Source: Pseudomonas sp. RIT409
Lineage (GTDB): Bacteria; Pseudomonadota; Gammaproteobacteria; Pseudomonadales; Pseudomonadaceae
Assembly (NCBI RefSeq): GCF_003052515.2
Contig: NZ_QARE02000007.1
Location: forward strand, 62,001-126,000
Reading direction: 5' to 3'
Length of the DNA stretch: 64,000 bases
Shown here one piece after another: positions 1 to 7,654 of the stretch (positions within the stretch are counted from its first letter, which is position 1; every line of letters starts with the position of its first letter). The position numbers and the translations under genes were made by a program. Under the pieces are notes generated by a model, which worked only from the letters and a program-made list of their open reading frames with translations, was not told where the DNA came from and did no database searches.

Positions 1-150
1 GGAATTTTCACCGCGGCGTGCGTCGGATGGTGGCATTGAGCCTTGGCTAGTTCTTTCGGCGCTATCCATATTCCGCAACAGTATTTAAATTTCCTTTCTT
101 ATATCTATAAAGTTCCGCCTCATCAGTCAGCCCTTTGAGTCGGAGTTCTC

Positions 151-1047
151 ATGCCAGCAGTCTCCCCCGCTTCCTTGTCGGCGCAAGCGCCGGGCCAGCA
201 GTTCGACGTGCGTCCATTCACCGAAAAGGTGGGCGCGGAGATCGTTGGGCTTGACCTGTCCCAGCCGCTGAACGACGCAGACTTTGCGCGCGTGCACCGC
301 GCCCATCTGGATCACCACGTCGTGGTGTTTCGCGACCAGCACATCACCCCGCAGCAGCAGATCGACTTCAGCCGCCGTTTTGGCGTGCTGCAGATCCATG
401 TGCTCAAGCAATTTCTGCTGCCCGGCCACCCTGAAATCCTGATCGTCTCCAATATCGTCGAGAACGGTCAGCCGGTCGGGCTGGGCGACGCGGGCAAGTA
501 CTGGCACTCGGATCTCTCCTACAAGGAACTGCCAAGCCTGGGATCAATGCTTTATGCCCAGGAACTGCCCAGTGAGGGAGGCGATACATTGTTCGCCGAT
601 ATGCACCTGGCGTGGGATACGTTGCCTGACCACCTGCGCAAGGCCGTCGAAGGTCGCAACGCGGTGCACAGCTATACCTCCCGCTACCGTGACGGCCGCA
701 ACGCTGAGAACTGGCGCCCGACCCTCAGCGCCGAGCAACTGGCACAAGTGGCGGTCGTCAGCCATCCGATCGTGCGGACTCACCCGGAAAATGGCCGCAA
801 GGCGCTGTTCGTCAGCGAGGGCTTCACCACTCATATTGTCGGCCTGCCTGAAGACGAAAGCCGGGCAATTCTGGATGAGCTTTATGCTCACAGCGTGCGC
901 CCGGAGAACGTTTATCGCCATAAGTGGCAGGAGAACGACATGGTGTTCTGGGACAACCGTTCCCTGATTCACCTGGCCGGTGGCACTCCCGACCATCTGC
1001 GCCGGCGCCTGCACCGCACGACCATTCAGGGCGATGCGCCGTTCTGA
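151..1047 (+). CDS. TauD/TfdA-family 2-oxoglutarate/Fe(II) dioxygenase
   Basis: This 298-aa cytoplasmic enzyme probably oxidises a sulfonate or related organic acid using 2-oxoglutarate, Fe(II) and O2. The family iron site is visible: H119-x-D121 (in YWHSD) and the distal H274 in WDNRSLIH. The Arg near residue 289 (LHRT) is in the place of the 2-oxoglutarate-binding Arg. The length fits TauD/TfdA (about 280-300). The ATG at 151 follows GGAG at about 136-139. An AT-rich stretch at 80-115 upstream could hold the promoter. It is the first gene of a run with an SsuBCA-like importer, which points to sulfonate use under sulfur limitation, but the substrate cannot be read from sequence. TauD, AtsK and TfdA functions all remain possible. 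Confidence 0.88.
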   Translation: MPAVSPASLSAQAPGQQFDVRPFTEKVGAEIVGLDLSQPLNDADFARVHRAHLDHHVVVFRDQHITPQQQIDFSRRFGVLQIHVLKQFLLPGHPEILIVSNIVENGQPVGLGDAGKYWHSDLSYKELPSLGSMLYAQELPSEGGDTLFADMHLAWDTLPDHLRKAVEGRNAVHSYTSRYRDGRNAENWRPTLSAEQLAQVAVVSHPIVRTHPENGRKALFVSEGFTTHIVGLPEDESRAILDELYAHSVRPENVYRHKWQENDMVFWDNRSLIHLAGGTPDHLRRRLHRTTIQGDAPF

Positions 1048-1074
1048 TCCACTTTTTGATTGAGAGCTCGCTCA

Positions 1075-1956
1075 ATGAATGCTGTTCTGCAAAGCCACAC
1101 GGCTAGCGATCGCTTGAATGCGCAACAGGCCGATCAGCCTACCGCTGAAGCGCTGTTGCAAGTCCAGGGCGTCAGCCTTGAGTACCGCACTCCGCAGCGT
1201 GTTGTGCGGGCCACCCATCAGGTCAGTTTCGAGGTCGACCCGGCCGACCGCTTTGTCCTGCTTGGCCCATCGGGCTGCGGCAAGTCCACGCTTTTGAAGG
1301 CTGTGGCCGGTTTCATCACGCCGAGTGAAGGGCAGATTCGTCTGGCGGGCGAGCAGGTCAGAGAACCCGGGCCGGATCGCATCGTCGTCTTTCAGGAGTT
1401 CGATCAACTACCGCCCTGGAAAACCGTCATTGAGAACGTCATGTTCCCGTTGCTCGCGTCACGCACCCTCAAACGCCGAGAGGCCGAGGAGCGTGCGCGG
1501 CATTACCTGGAAAAGGTGGGCCTGAGCGCCTTTGCCGAGGCGTACCCGCATACCCTGTCCGGGGGCATGAAAGCCCGTGTGGCCATTGCGCGGGCGTTGG
1601 CGATGCAGCCGAAAATCCTGCTGATGGACGAGCCTTTCGCGGCGCTTGACGCGCTGACCCGTCGCAAGATGCAAGAAGAATTGCTGGAACTGTGGGAAGA
1701 GGTGCGCTTCACGCTGTTGTTCGTGACTCACTCCATCGAGGAAGCGTTGGTGGTCGGCAACCGGATTCTGCTGCTGTCGCCGCACCCTGGGCGCGTTCGT
1801 GCCGAGATCAATAGCCATCAATACGACCTCAAGAGTCTGGGTGGCGTGGATTTTCAGGCCTCGGCCCAGCGCATCCATCGCTTGCTGTTCGACGAGGGCG
1901 AAACGCCTGCGGTGGAGCAGGATCTGCGGTTTCAAGACATTCGGATCGCCTATTAA
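1075..1956 (+). CDS. ABC transporter ATP-binding protein, SsuB/TauB-like
   Basis: This is the ATPase subunit (293 aa) of a nitrate/sulfonate/taurine-class importer. Visible motifs are Walker A GPSGCGKST (residues 64-72), the signature LSGGM (161-165), Walker B ILLMDE (181-186) and the switch His in THS (219). The signature is followed by KAR where this family usually has RQR. An in-frame TTG lies at 1060, but the ATG at 1075 gives a normal N-terminus and is preferred. It starts 27 bp after the dioxygenase stop, so the two are probably co-transcribed. The permease follows after a 130-bp gap that holds a REP pair. Confidence 0.9.
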   Translation: MNAVLQSHTASDRLNAQQADQPTAEALLQVQGVSLEYRTPQRVVRATHQVSFEVDPADRFVLLGPSGCGKSTLLKAVAGFITPSEGQIRLAGEQVREPGPDRIVVFQEFDQLPPWKTVIENVMFPLLASRTLKRREAEERARHYLEKVGLSAFAEAYPHTLSGGMKARVAIARALAMQPKILLMDEPFAALDALTRRKMQEELLELWEEVRFTLLFVTHSIEEALVVGNRILLLSPHPGRVRAEINSHQYDLKSLGGVDFQASAQRIHRLLFDEGETPAVEQDLRFQDIRIAY

Positions 1957-1971
1957 TGCGCGCCTCGTCCC

Positions 1972-2057
1972 TGTAGGACCGCGCTTGCCCGCGATTGCAA
2001 TCGACTCATTACATTGTTGTCGATGACACACCGCAATCGCGGGCCAGCTCGCTCCTC
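1972..2057. repeat. REP pair (inverted) inside the importer gene cluster
   Basis: Two inverted copies of the window's REP palindrome (about 1972-1996 and 2035-2057) sit between the ATPase and permease genes, and both are somewhat degenerate. The arrangement is a BIME-like hairpin. It separates genes that should be co-transcribed, so it may lower or stabilise part of the message. Confidence 0.8.
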
Positions 2058-2086
2058 CGGAACGGTGACCCAAGAGAGACAACGCC

Positions 2087-2953
2087 ATGAGCCTTTCCCC
2101 CCCGATTCGCGAGGAATATGAAATTGCGCTGGAGCCTTTCACCCAAGAAGACCTGGCCCGCGATATTCCCCTCGCCCGACGCATCTGGCAGCAAGGCTGG
2201 GTGCGCAAGAGCGTGATTCTGATCGCCCTGGCGGTGATCTGGGAAATCGCTGCGCGCGTGCAGGGCAACGATTTGCTGTTGCCGAGTTTCATTGACACAG
2301 CCAAGGCGTTCGTCGATGGCGTCGTCACTGGCGAGTTGCTTGCCAAGGTCTGGATTTCCCTGACGGTGCTGGTCAAGGGCTATCTGATCGGCATTGTGCT
2401 GGCGTTCGGCATGACCACCCTGGCGGTGTCAACGCAACTGGGCCGTGACTTGTTGGCCACGTTGACCTCGATGCTCAACCCGCTGCCCGCCATCGCATTG
2501 CTGCCTCTGTCGCTGCTGTGGTTTGGTCTGGGCGAGAACAGCCTGATTTTCGTCCTCGTGCACTCGGTGCTTTGGGCCCTGGCGCTCAATACCTACGCTG
2601 GCTTTCTCGGGGTGTCCGAGACCCAGCGCATGGCCGGGCGCAATTACGGCCTGAAGGGGATCCGGTTCGTCTGGCACATTCTCATCCCGGCGGCGCTGCC
2701 GTCGATTCTGGCCGGGTTGAAAATCGGCTGGGCGTTTGCCTGGCGCACGCTGATCGCCGCCGAGCTGGTCTTCGGCGCGTCTTCGGGCAAAGGCGGTCTG
2801 GGCTGGTACATCTTTCAGAACCGCAATGAGCTGTACACCGACAAGGTGTTCGCCGGCCTGGCGGCCGTGATCATCATCGGTTTGCTGGTGGAAAACCTGC
2901 TGTTCAGCAATGTCGAGCGCCTGACCGTCAAGCGCTGGGGCATGCAGCGTTGA
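2087..2953 (+). CDS. ABC transporter permease, SsuC/TauC-like
   Basis: This inner-membrane permease (288 aa) of the BPD_transp_1 class has about six hydrophobic segments, starting near residue 43 after a polar N-terminal tail. The cytoplasmic coupling (EAA) loop lies near residues 178-212 and contains AGRNYGLKG and the IPAALPSILAG stretch typical of sulfonate/nitrate/taurine permeases. It lies between the cognate ATPase and the solute-binding protein. An RBS-like AGAGA is about 11 bp before the ATG. The transported substrate is inferred only from context. Confidence 0.88.
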   Translation: MSLSPPIREEYEIALEPFTQEDLARDIPLARRIWQQGWVRKSVILIALAVIWEIAARVQGNDLLLPSFIDTAKAFVDGVVTGELLAKVWISLTVLVKGYLIGIVLAFGMTTLAVSTQLGRDLLATLTSMLNPLPAIALLPLSLLWFGLGENSLIFVLVHSVLWALALNTYAGFLGVSETQRMAGRNYGLKGIRFVWHILIPAALPSILAGLKIGWAFAWRTLIAAELVFGASSGKGGLGWYIFQNRNELYTDKVFAGLAAVIIIGLLVENLLFSNVERLTVKRWGMQR

Positions 2954-3039
2954 GTCACGCCTAAAAACACGGCGCTGCATGGACCGGACCGCCGGACATG
3001 AAGCCACACAACACTTATTCGCTTTCATGTGAGGAATTC

Positions 3040-4059
3040 ATGGGGACTTCATTCAAACGTCCGGCATTGACCGTGCTGGCAACCACGCTGGGTCTGTTTG
3101 GCGCGCTACTGAGCAGCGGCGCGAACGCCGAAGGCAAAATCAGCATCGCTCAGCAATTCGGGATCGGCTACCTGATTCTCGATGTGGTTCAGCAGCAAAA
3201 GCTGATCGAGAAGCACGGCAAGGAGCAGGGCATCGATATCAAGGTCGACTGGAACAGCATTTCCGGCGCCACCGCGATGAATGAAGCGCTGCTGGCCGGC
3301 GCGCTAGACGTGGTGTCGGCGGGCGTGCCACCGATGCTCACCATATGGGACCGCACCAAGGGCAAACAGAACGTCAAAGCCATCGCCTCGTTGGGATCGA
3401 TGCCCAACTACCTGTTGAGCAACAATGCGAACGTGAAGAGCATCAAAGACTTCACGGACAAAGACCGCATCGCCGTTCCGGCCGCCGGTGTGGGCTTCCA
3501 GTCGCGCACCTTGCAGATCGAGACTGCCAAACTGTTCGGTAACGACAACTACAAGAAATTCGACACCATCTCCGTCAGCCTGCCGCATCCGGACGCCACC
3601 TCAGCGTTGATCGCTGGTGGTTCGGAAATCAGCGCGCACTTCTCCAGCCCGCCGTTCCAGTACCAGGAGCTGGAAAACCCCAACGTGCACAAAGTGCTGA
3701 GCTCGTACGACGTATTGGGCGGTCAGGCGACCTTCAACGTGCTCTATACGACGCAGAAATTCCACGACGAAAACCCGAAGACGTACAAGGCTTTCTACGA
3801 CGCGCTGGCTGAAGCCGAGAAGATCATCAAGGCCGACAAAACGGCAGCGGCCAAGACCTACATCGAAGTCGAAAAATCCAAGCTGCCATTGCCGCTGGTG
3901 GAAAAGATCGTCAACGATCCGGAAATCGATTTCACCGTCGTGCCGCAACGCACCTACATCTACGCCGAGAAACTGCATGAAATCGGCGTGCTGAAGAACA
4001 AGGCGGACAGCTGGAAAGATTTCTTCTTCGAAGAAGCCCACGAGGGAGCGGGTAGCTGA
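3040..4059 (+). CDS. ABC transporter periplasmic substrate-binding protein, SsuA-like
   Basis: This 339-aa solute-binding protein belongs to the NMT1/SsuA class, with the family pattern of an early GYL motif and residues GALDVVSAGVPP in the ligand cleft. A signal peptide spans residues 1-30 with likely cleavage after ANA. The frame is open from 2998, but the ATG at 3040 has GAGGA just upstream and begins exactly at the signal peptide, so it is chosen. It is the last gene of the dioxygenase/importer cluster and would deliver the sulfonate-like ligand to the permease. Confidence 0.88.
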   Translation: MGTSFKRPALTVLATTLGLFGALLSSGANAEGKISIAQQFGIGYLILDVVQQQKLIEKHGKEQGIDIKVDWNSISGATAMNEALLAGALDVVSAGVPPMLTIWDRTKGKQNVKAIASLGSMPNYLLSNNANVKSIKDFTDKDRIAVPAAGVGFQSRTLQIETAKLFGNDNYKKFDTISVSLPHPDATSALIAGGSEISAHFSSPPFQYQELENPNVHKVLSSYDVLGGQATFNVLYTTQKFHDENPKTYKAFYDALAEAEKIIKADKTAAAKTYIEVEKSKLPLPLVEKIVNDPEIDFTVVPQRTYIYAEKLHEIGVLKNKADSWKDFFFEEAHEGAGS

Positions 4060-4136
4060 AGCGATCCCGTGCTTCGGCAGCTAGGCGTGACGGCAGATCG
4101 CCGAGTAAGCCACGCTGCCGCAGAGGGGAGCGCCGC

Positions 4137-5303
4137 TCAATCGGGCCAACGCCATGCCGGTTGATCGAGCATCCCCTGACCGACGATTCCGGTCTGTCCC
4201 AATTCCTTCTCCAACACAATGCTGTTGCAGTGGGGGTCTCGTTCCAACGCTGCAATCAAACGGCTGGCGTGTGACACCACCCAGATCTGGCAGTTTTTCG
4301 AGGCCCGAATGATCAGCCTGGCCAGCGCAGGCAACAGGTCCGGGTGCAGGCTGGTTTCCGGCTCATTGAGCACCATCATCGTGGGCGGGCGAGGCGTGAG
4401 CAGCGCAGCGATCAGCAGCAGATAGCGAAGCGTACCGTCGGACAACTCCGAGGCCGACAATGGCCGGAGCAACCCATGTTGGTAGAACGCCAGCGCGAAC
4501 AGCCCCCCTGCCTGTACGTCAATCGCAATGCGTGCGCCGGGGAATGCGTCGCTGATCGCCTCATCCAGCACGTCAGGCTCGCCGATTTCACGGATGGTCT
4601 GCAGCGCTGCGGCCAAGTCCCTGCCATCGTGATGAAGGACGGGCGTGCGAGTGCCCAGTTGCGGTTGGCGCGCGGGGGCTTCGGTGTCACTTCGAAAGTG
4701 ATCATAAAATCGCCAACCTCGAATGCGCTCGCGAAGCTCGATCACTTCTGGAGAGGACCGCATGTTGCCCACCTGATCGAACAGGCTATCGAACGTCGGA
4801 GTGTGTTGCGCGAGGACGTCCCAACTGCGGCCCTCGCGAGCGCGGATCATAGGGCCGGCACGATCCACCAACAGGCTGGCGGGGCGGTAGAGAGGGCCAG
4901 CCCAGATGCATTCGCGTTTGATCTCGGGGTCGAGGCCGAAGGCACTTTGATCGAGCGGCGGCGGTGGCAGGCCCAGTGAGATGGCGTAACTGAAGTCCTG
5001 CGCCGCAAACCCCAGACGCAGGCGGACCACATCACTGCGCGGCCCTCCTTGAATCTCGACCTCACCGTTGCGCATGCGCCGGCTGATGCTTTCCGGTCCG
5101 GCCCAGACGGTAGAACTCAAGCCACCTTCCCTTGCCAGCGCATTGATGACCCCACCCTGCGCCGTCTCGGCCAGCAGCCGCAGCGCTCGGTAAAGGTTGG
5201 ATTTACCGCTGCCGTTAGGTCCAGTGACCAGATTCAAACGCGCCAGCGGCACGATCAGTGTGTTGATCGAGCGGTAATTGGCGATGGCGAGGGTGGTGAG
5301 CAT
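4137..5303 (-). CDS. AAA family ATPase, RecF/OLD-like
   Basis: This 388-aa ATPase of the AAA_21/SMC-like class has Walker A GPNGSGKSN at residues 28-36, directly after an N-terminal ANYRSI strand typical of RecF/OLD proteins. A Walker B-like VLNEPETSLHP lies around 310-320 and a switch His in VVSH near 345. No TOPRIM or nuclease domain follows, so it resembles stand-alone ABC-type ATPases of unknown role. An alternative ATG lies 12 bases upstream (5315), but 5303 has GGAA at suitable spacing. It runs convergent to the importer and divergent from the efflux operon, with no obvious partner gene. Its function is unknown. Confidence 0.8.
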   Translation of the reverse strand: MLTTLAIANYRSINTLIVPLARLNLVTGPNGSGKSNLYRALRLLAETAQGGVINALAREGGLSSTVWAGPESISRRMRNGEVEIQGGPRSDVVRLRLGFAAQDFSYAISLGLPPPPLDQSAFGLDPEIKRECIWAGPLYRPASLLVDRAGPMIRAREGRSWDVLAQHTPTFDSLFDQVGNMRSSPEVIELRERIRGWRFYDHFRSDTEAPARQPQLGTRTPVLHHDGRDLAAALQTIREIGEPDVLDEAISDAFPGARIAIDVQAGGLFALAFYQHGLLRPLSASELSDGTLRYLLLIAALLTPRPPTMMVLNEPETSLHPDLLPALARLIIRASKNCQIWVVSHASRLIAALERDPHCNSIVLEKELGQTGIVGQGMLDQPAWRWPD

Positions 5304-5459
5304 CGAGCATTCCATGCAGTGAGCAGGCGTGACTGGCGAGTCCGGTTGGCCGAGTTTAGCGGGGGAAGGAACCCTAATCTACGCTCACAGTCGCATGATC
5401 ACATCACGACGGCGTTGGGCTGTGTGATGCACGCCACGGCATTGCCACAAGGAGCCTGC

Positions 5460-6587
5460 ATGCCTGCTCATCCCTCATTGCTTCGAAACGGCCTCAAGGC
5501 GGTGGCGCTGGGCGTATGCCTCATCGCGCTGTCAGGGTGCGGCAAGGAAAAGCCGGCGGATCCCGTACACCCTCGTGTGCAGGTGCAAGCGGTGAAAACC
5601 ACTGAATTCGCCGCAACGGTGGCACTGACGGGCGATATCCAAGCGCGCGTGCAGACACAACTGTCGTTCCGCGTGGGCGGCAAAATCATCCAGCGTATGG
5701 TCGATGTCGGAGACCGTATCACCGCCAAGCAGGTGCTGGCCAAACTGGACCCCAAAGACCTGCAGACCAACGTCGACTCGGCCATCGCTGCCGAAGCTGC
5801 CGAGCAAGCGCGGGTCAAGCAGACCTCAGCCGCCTTCGTGCGCCAGGAAAAGTTGCTGCCCAAGGGTTACACCAGCAAAAGCGAATATGATGCCGCACAG
5901 GCGCAACTGCGCAGTAGCCAGAGCGCCTTGAAAGCTGCCCAGGCGCAACTGGCCAACGCCCGTGAGCAACTGGGTTACACCTCGCTGATCGCCGATGCGC
6001 CGGGCGTCATTACGGCACGTCAGGCTGAGGTTGGTCAGGTGGTGCAGGCAACCATGCCGATCTTCAGCCTGGCGCGCGACGGTGAGCGGGACGCAGTCTT
6101 CAACGTCTACGAATCCCTGTTCGTCCAGCCGCCGGGTGATGAACCGGTGGAAGTCACCTTGCTGGATAACCCGAACATCAAGGTCAGCGGAAAGGTGCGC
6201 GAAATCACCCCAGCCGTTTCCGCACAAACCGGAACGTTGCAGGTAAAAATTGCCCTCGACACGCTACCCGAAGGGATGGACCTGGGCTCTGTAGTGAGCG
6301 CGGCGCTCAGCGTGCCCGCCCGGCAAAGTGTCGAACTTCCCTGGTCGGCGCTGACCAAGGGCTTGGGTGAGCATCTGGGCCAACCGGCTGTGTGGATCGT
6401 CGACGAACAGAATAAAGCCAGCCTGCGTCCCGTCACCGTAGGGCGGTACTTGACTGGGAAAGTGATCATTACCGAAGGCCTGAAAAACGGGGAGAAAGTG
6501 GTGGTCGCCGGAAATCAGCTGCTGCACCCTGACATGCAGGTTGAGCTCGCAGGCGTTTCCAGTGCGTCAGCAGGAGGAGCTCAATGA
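5460..6587 (+). CDS. RND efflux periplasmic adaptor lipoprotein (first of two), TriA-like
   Basis: This 375-aa HlyD/AcrA-type membrane fusion protein has a lipoprotein signal with lipobox LSGC (Cys27), so it is anchored in the inner membrane facing the periplasm. It has barrel-sandwich halves around VGDRI..KQVLAKLD and APGVITARQAEVGQVV, flanking an Ala/Gln-rich coiled-coil hairpin. The frame is open upstream to 5049, but the ATG at 5460 has AAGGAG upstream and starts the signal peptide. Its stop overlaps the next start (ATGA), so it is translationally coupled. Two adaptors before one RND pump is the layout of P. aeruginosa triABC. Confidence 0.88.
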   Translation: MPAHPSLLRNGLKAVALGVCLIALSGCGKEKPADPVHPRVQVQAVKTTEFAATVALTGDIQARVQTQLSFRVGGKIIQRMVDVGDRITAKQVLAKLDPKDLQTNVDSAIAAEAAEQARVKQTSAAFVRQEKLLPKGYTSKSEYDAAQAQLRSSQSALKAAQAQLANAREQLGYTSLIADAPGVITARQAEVGQVVQATMPIFSLARDGERDAVFNVYESLFVQPPGDEPVEVTLLDNPNIKVSGKVREITPAVSAQTGTLQVKIALDTLPEGMDLGSVVSAALSVPARQSVELPWSALTKGLGEHLGQPAVWIVDEQNKASLRPVTVGRYLTGKVIITEGLKNGEKVVVAGNQLLHPDMQVELAGVSSASAGGAQ

Positions 6588-7654
6588 AGCGCCTGTCTGG
6601 CCTGTTGCTGAGCGCCTTGTTGCTGAGCGGTTGTGGAAAGGAGGAGGCGCCGCCTGAACCTGTGCGTCCCGTGCTGTTCATGGAAGTCAAACCACAGGCC
6701 GAGGAAAACCTGGGCCGTTTCGCCGGAAACATCGCCGCACGGTACGAGAGCACGCTGGGTTTCCGAGTGTCGGGACGCATCGCTTCGCGCAGCGTCGACG
6801 TCGGCGCAGAAGTCGAAAAGGGCCAGTTGCTGGCGACGCTGGACCCTACCGATCTGCAGAACCAGTTGCGCGCTTCTCAGGGCGATCTGGCTCGGGTCGA
6901 GGCGCAGTACATCAATGCCCAGGCCAATGCGCGGCGTCAGCAGGAGTTGTTCGACCGGGGCGTGGGCGCACAAGCAGCGCTGGATGTGGCGGTGACCGAC
7001 CTGAAGACCTCTCAATCCTCGTTCAACCAAGCCAAGGCGTCCGTACAACAGGCGCAGGATCAGTTGAGCTATAGCGAGTTGCGCACCGATCACCCAGCGG
7101 TGGTGACGCAATGGAAAGCCGAAGCGGGGCAGGTGGTCAGTGCCGGTGAGCAAGTGGTGACGCTGGCGCGGCCCGACATCAAGGAGGCGGTGATCGACCT
7201 TCCCGCGCCGCTGGCAGAACAACTGCCGAAGGATGTGGTGTTCAAAGTGGCCAGCCAGTTGGAGCCCGAGATCAACACCACCGCGACGCTGCGCGAGTTG
7301 GAGCCCCAGGCTGAAAGCGCGACGCGCACCCGACGCGCGCGCCTGACTCTCGCTCAGACCCCTGCCGCCTTTCGACTGGGCACGGCGATCAGCGTGACCC
7401 TGAGCTCAGCCATTGCGCCGCGCATTGAATTGCCCCTCAACGTGTTACAGGACGTCGACGGCAAAACCCAGATCTGGGTCATCGACATGCAGAACCAGAC
7501 CGTTTCACCGCGCCCGGTTACGGTGGTAAGCCGCGACAGCGATTCGGTCGTCATCGCCGGTGGTGTGAGCGGCGGTGATCGCGTGGTCACCGCCGGTGTA
7601 AACAGCCTCGAGCCGGGGCAGAAAGTCAAAGTCGATAAGGACAGCCCGCGATGA
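6584..7654 (+). CDS. RND efflux periplasmic adaptor lipoprotein (second of two), TriB-like
   Basis: This 356-aa membrane fusion protein has lipobox LSGC (Cys17). It shows the same adaptor architecture as its upstream neighbour: a beta-barrel/lipoyl region near VGAEVEKGQLLATLDP, a coiled-coil hairpin, and a return strand at KAEAGQVVSAGEQV. An AGGAGG-like RBS lies in the end of the upstream gene, and the genes overlap by 4 bp on both sides. It probably pairs with the first adaptor as a heteromeric ring, as shown for TriA/TriB. Some homologues are annotated simply as efflux RND adaptor subunits. Confidence 0.88.
   Translation: MKRLSGLLLSALLLSGCGKEEAPPEPVRPVLFMEVKPQAEENLGRFAGNIAARYESTLGFRVSGRIASRSVDVGAEVEKGQLLATLDPTDLQNQLRASQGDLARVEAQYINAQANARRQQELFDRGVGAQAALDVAVTDLKTSQSSFNQAKASVQQAQDQLSYSELRTDHPAVVTQWKAEAGQVVSAGEQVVTLARPDIKEAVIDLPAPLAEQLPKDVVFKVASQLEPEINTTATLRELEPQAESATRTRRARLTLAQTPAAFRLGTAISVTLSSAIAPRIELPLNVLQDVDGKTQIWVIDMQNQTVSPRPVTVVSRDSDSVVIAGGVSGGDRVVTAGVNSLEPGQKVKVDKDSPR

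Noticed and set aside
5049..5459. Upstream extension of the first RND adaptor frame
   Set aside because: The lipoprotein signal with an RBS starts at 5460, and the extension crosses the start of the divergent ATPase gene.
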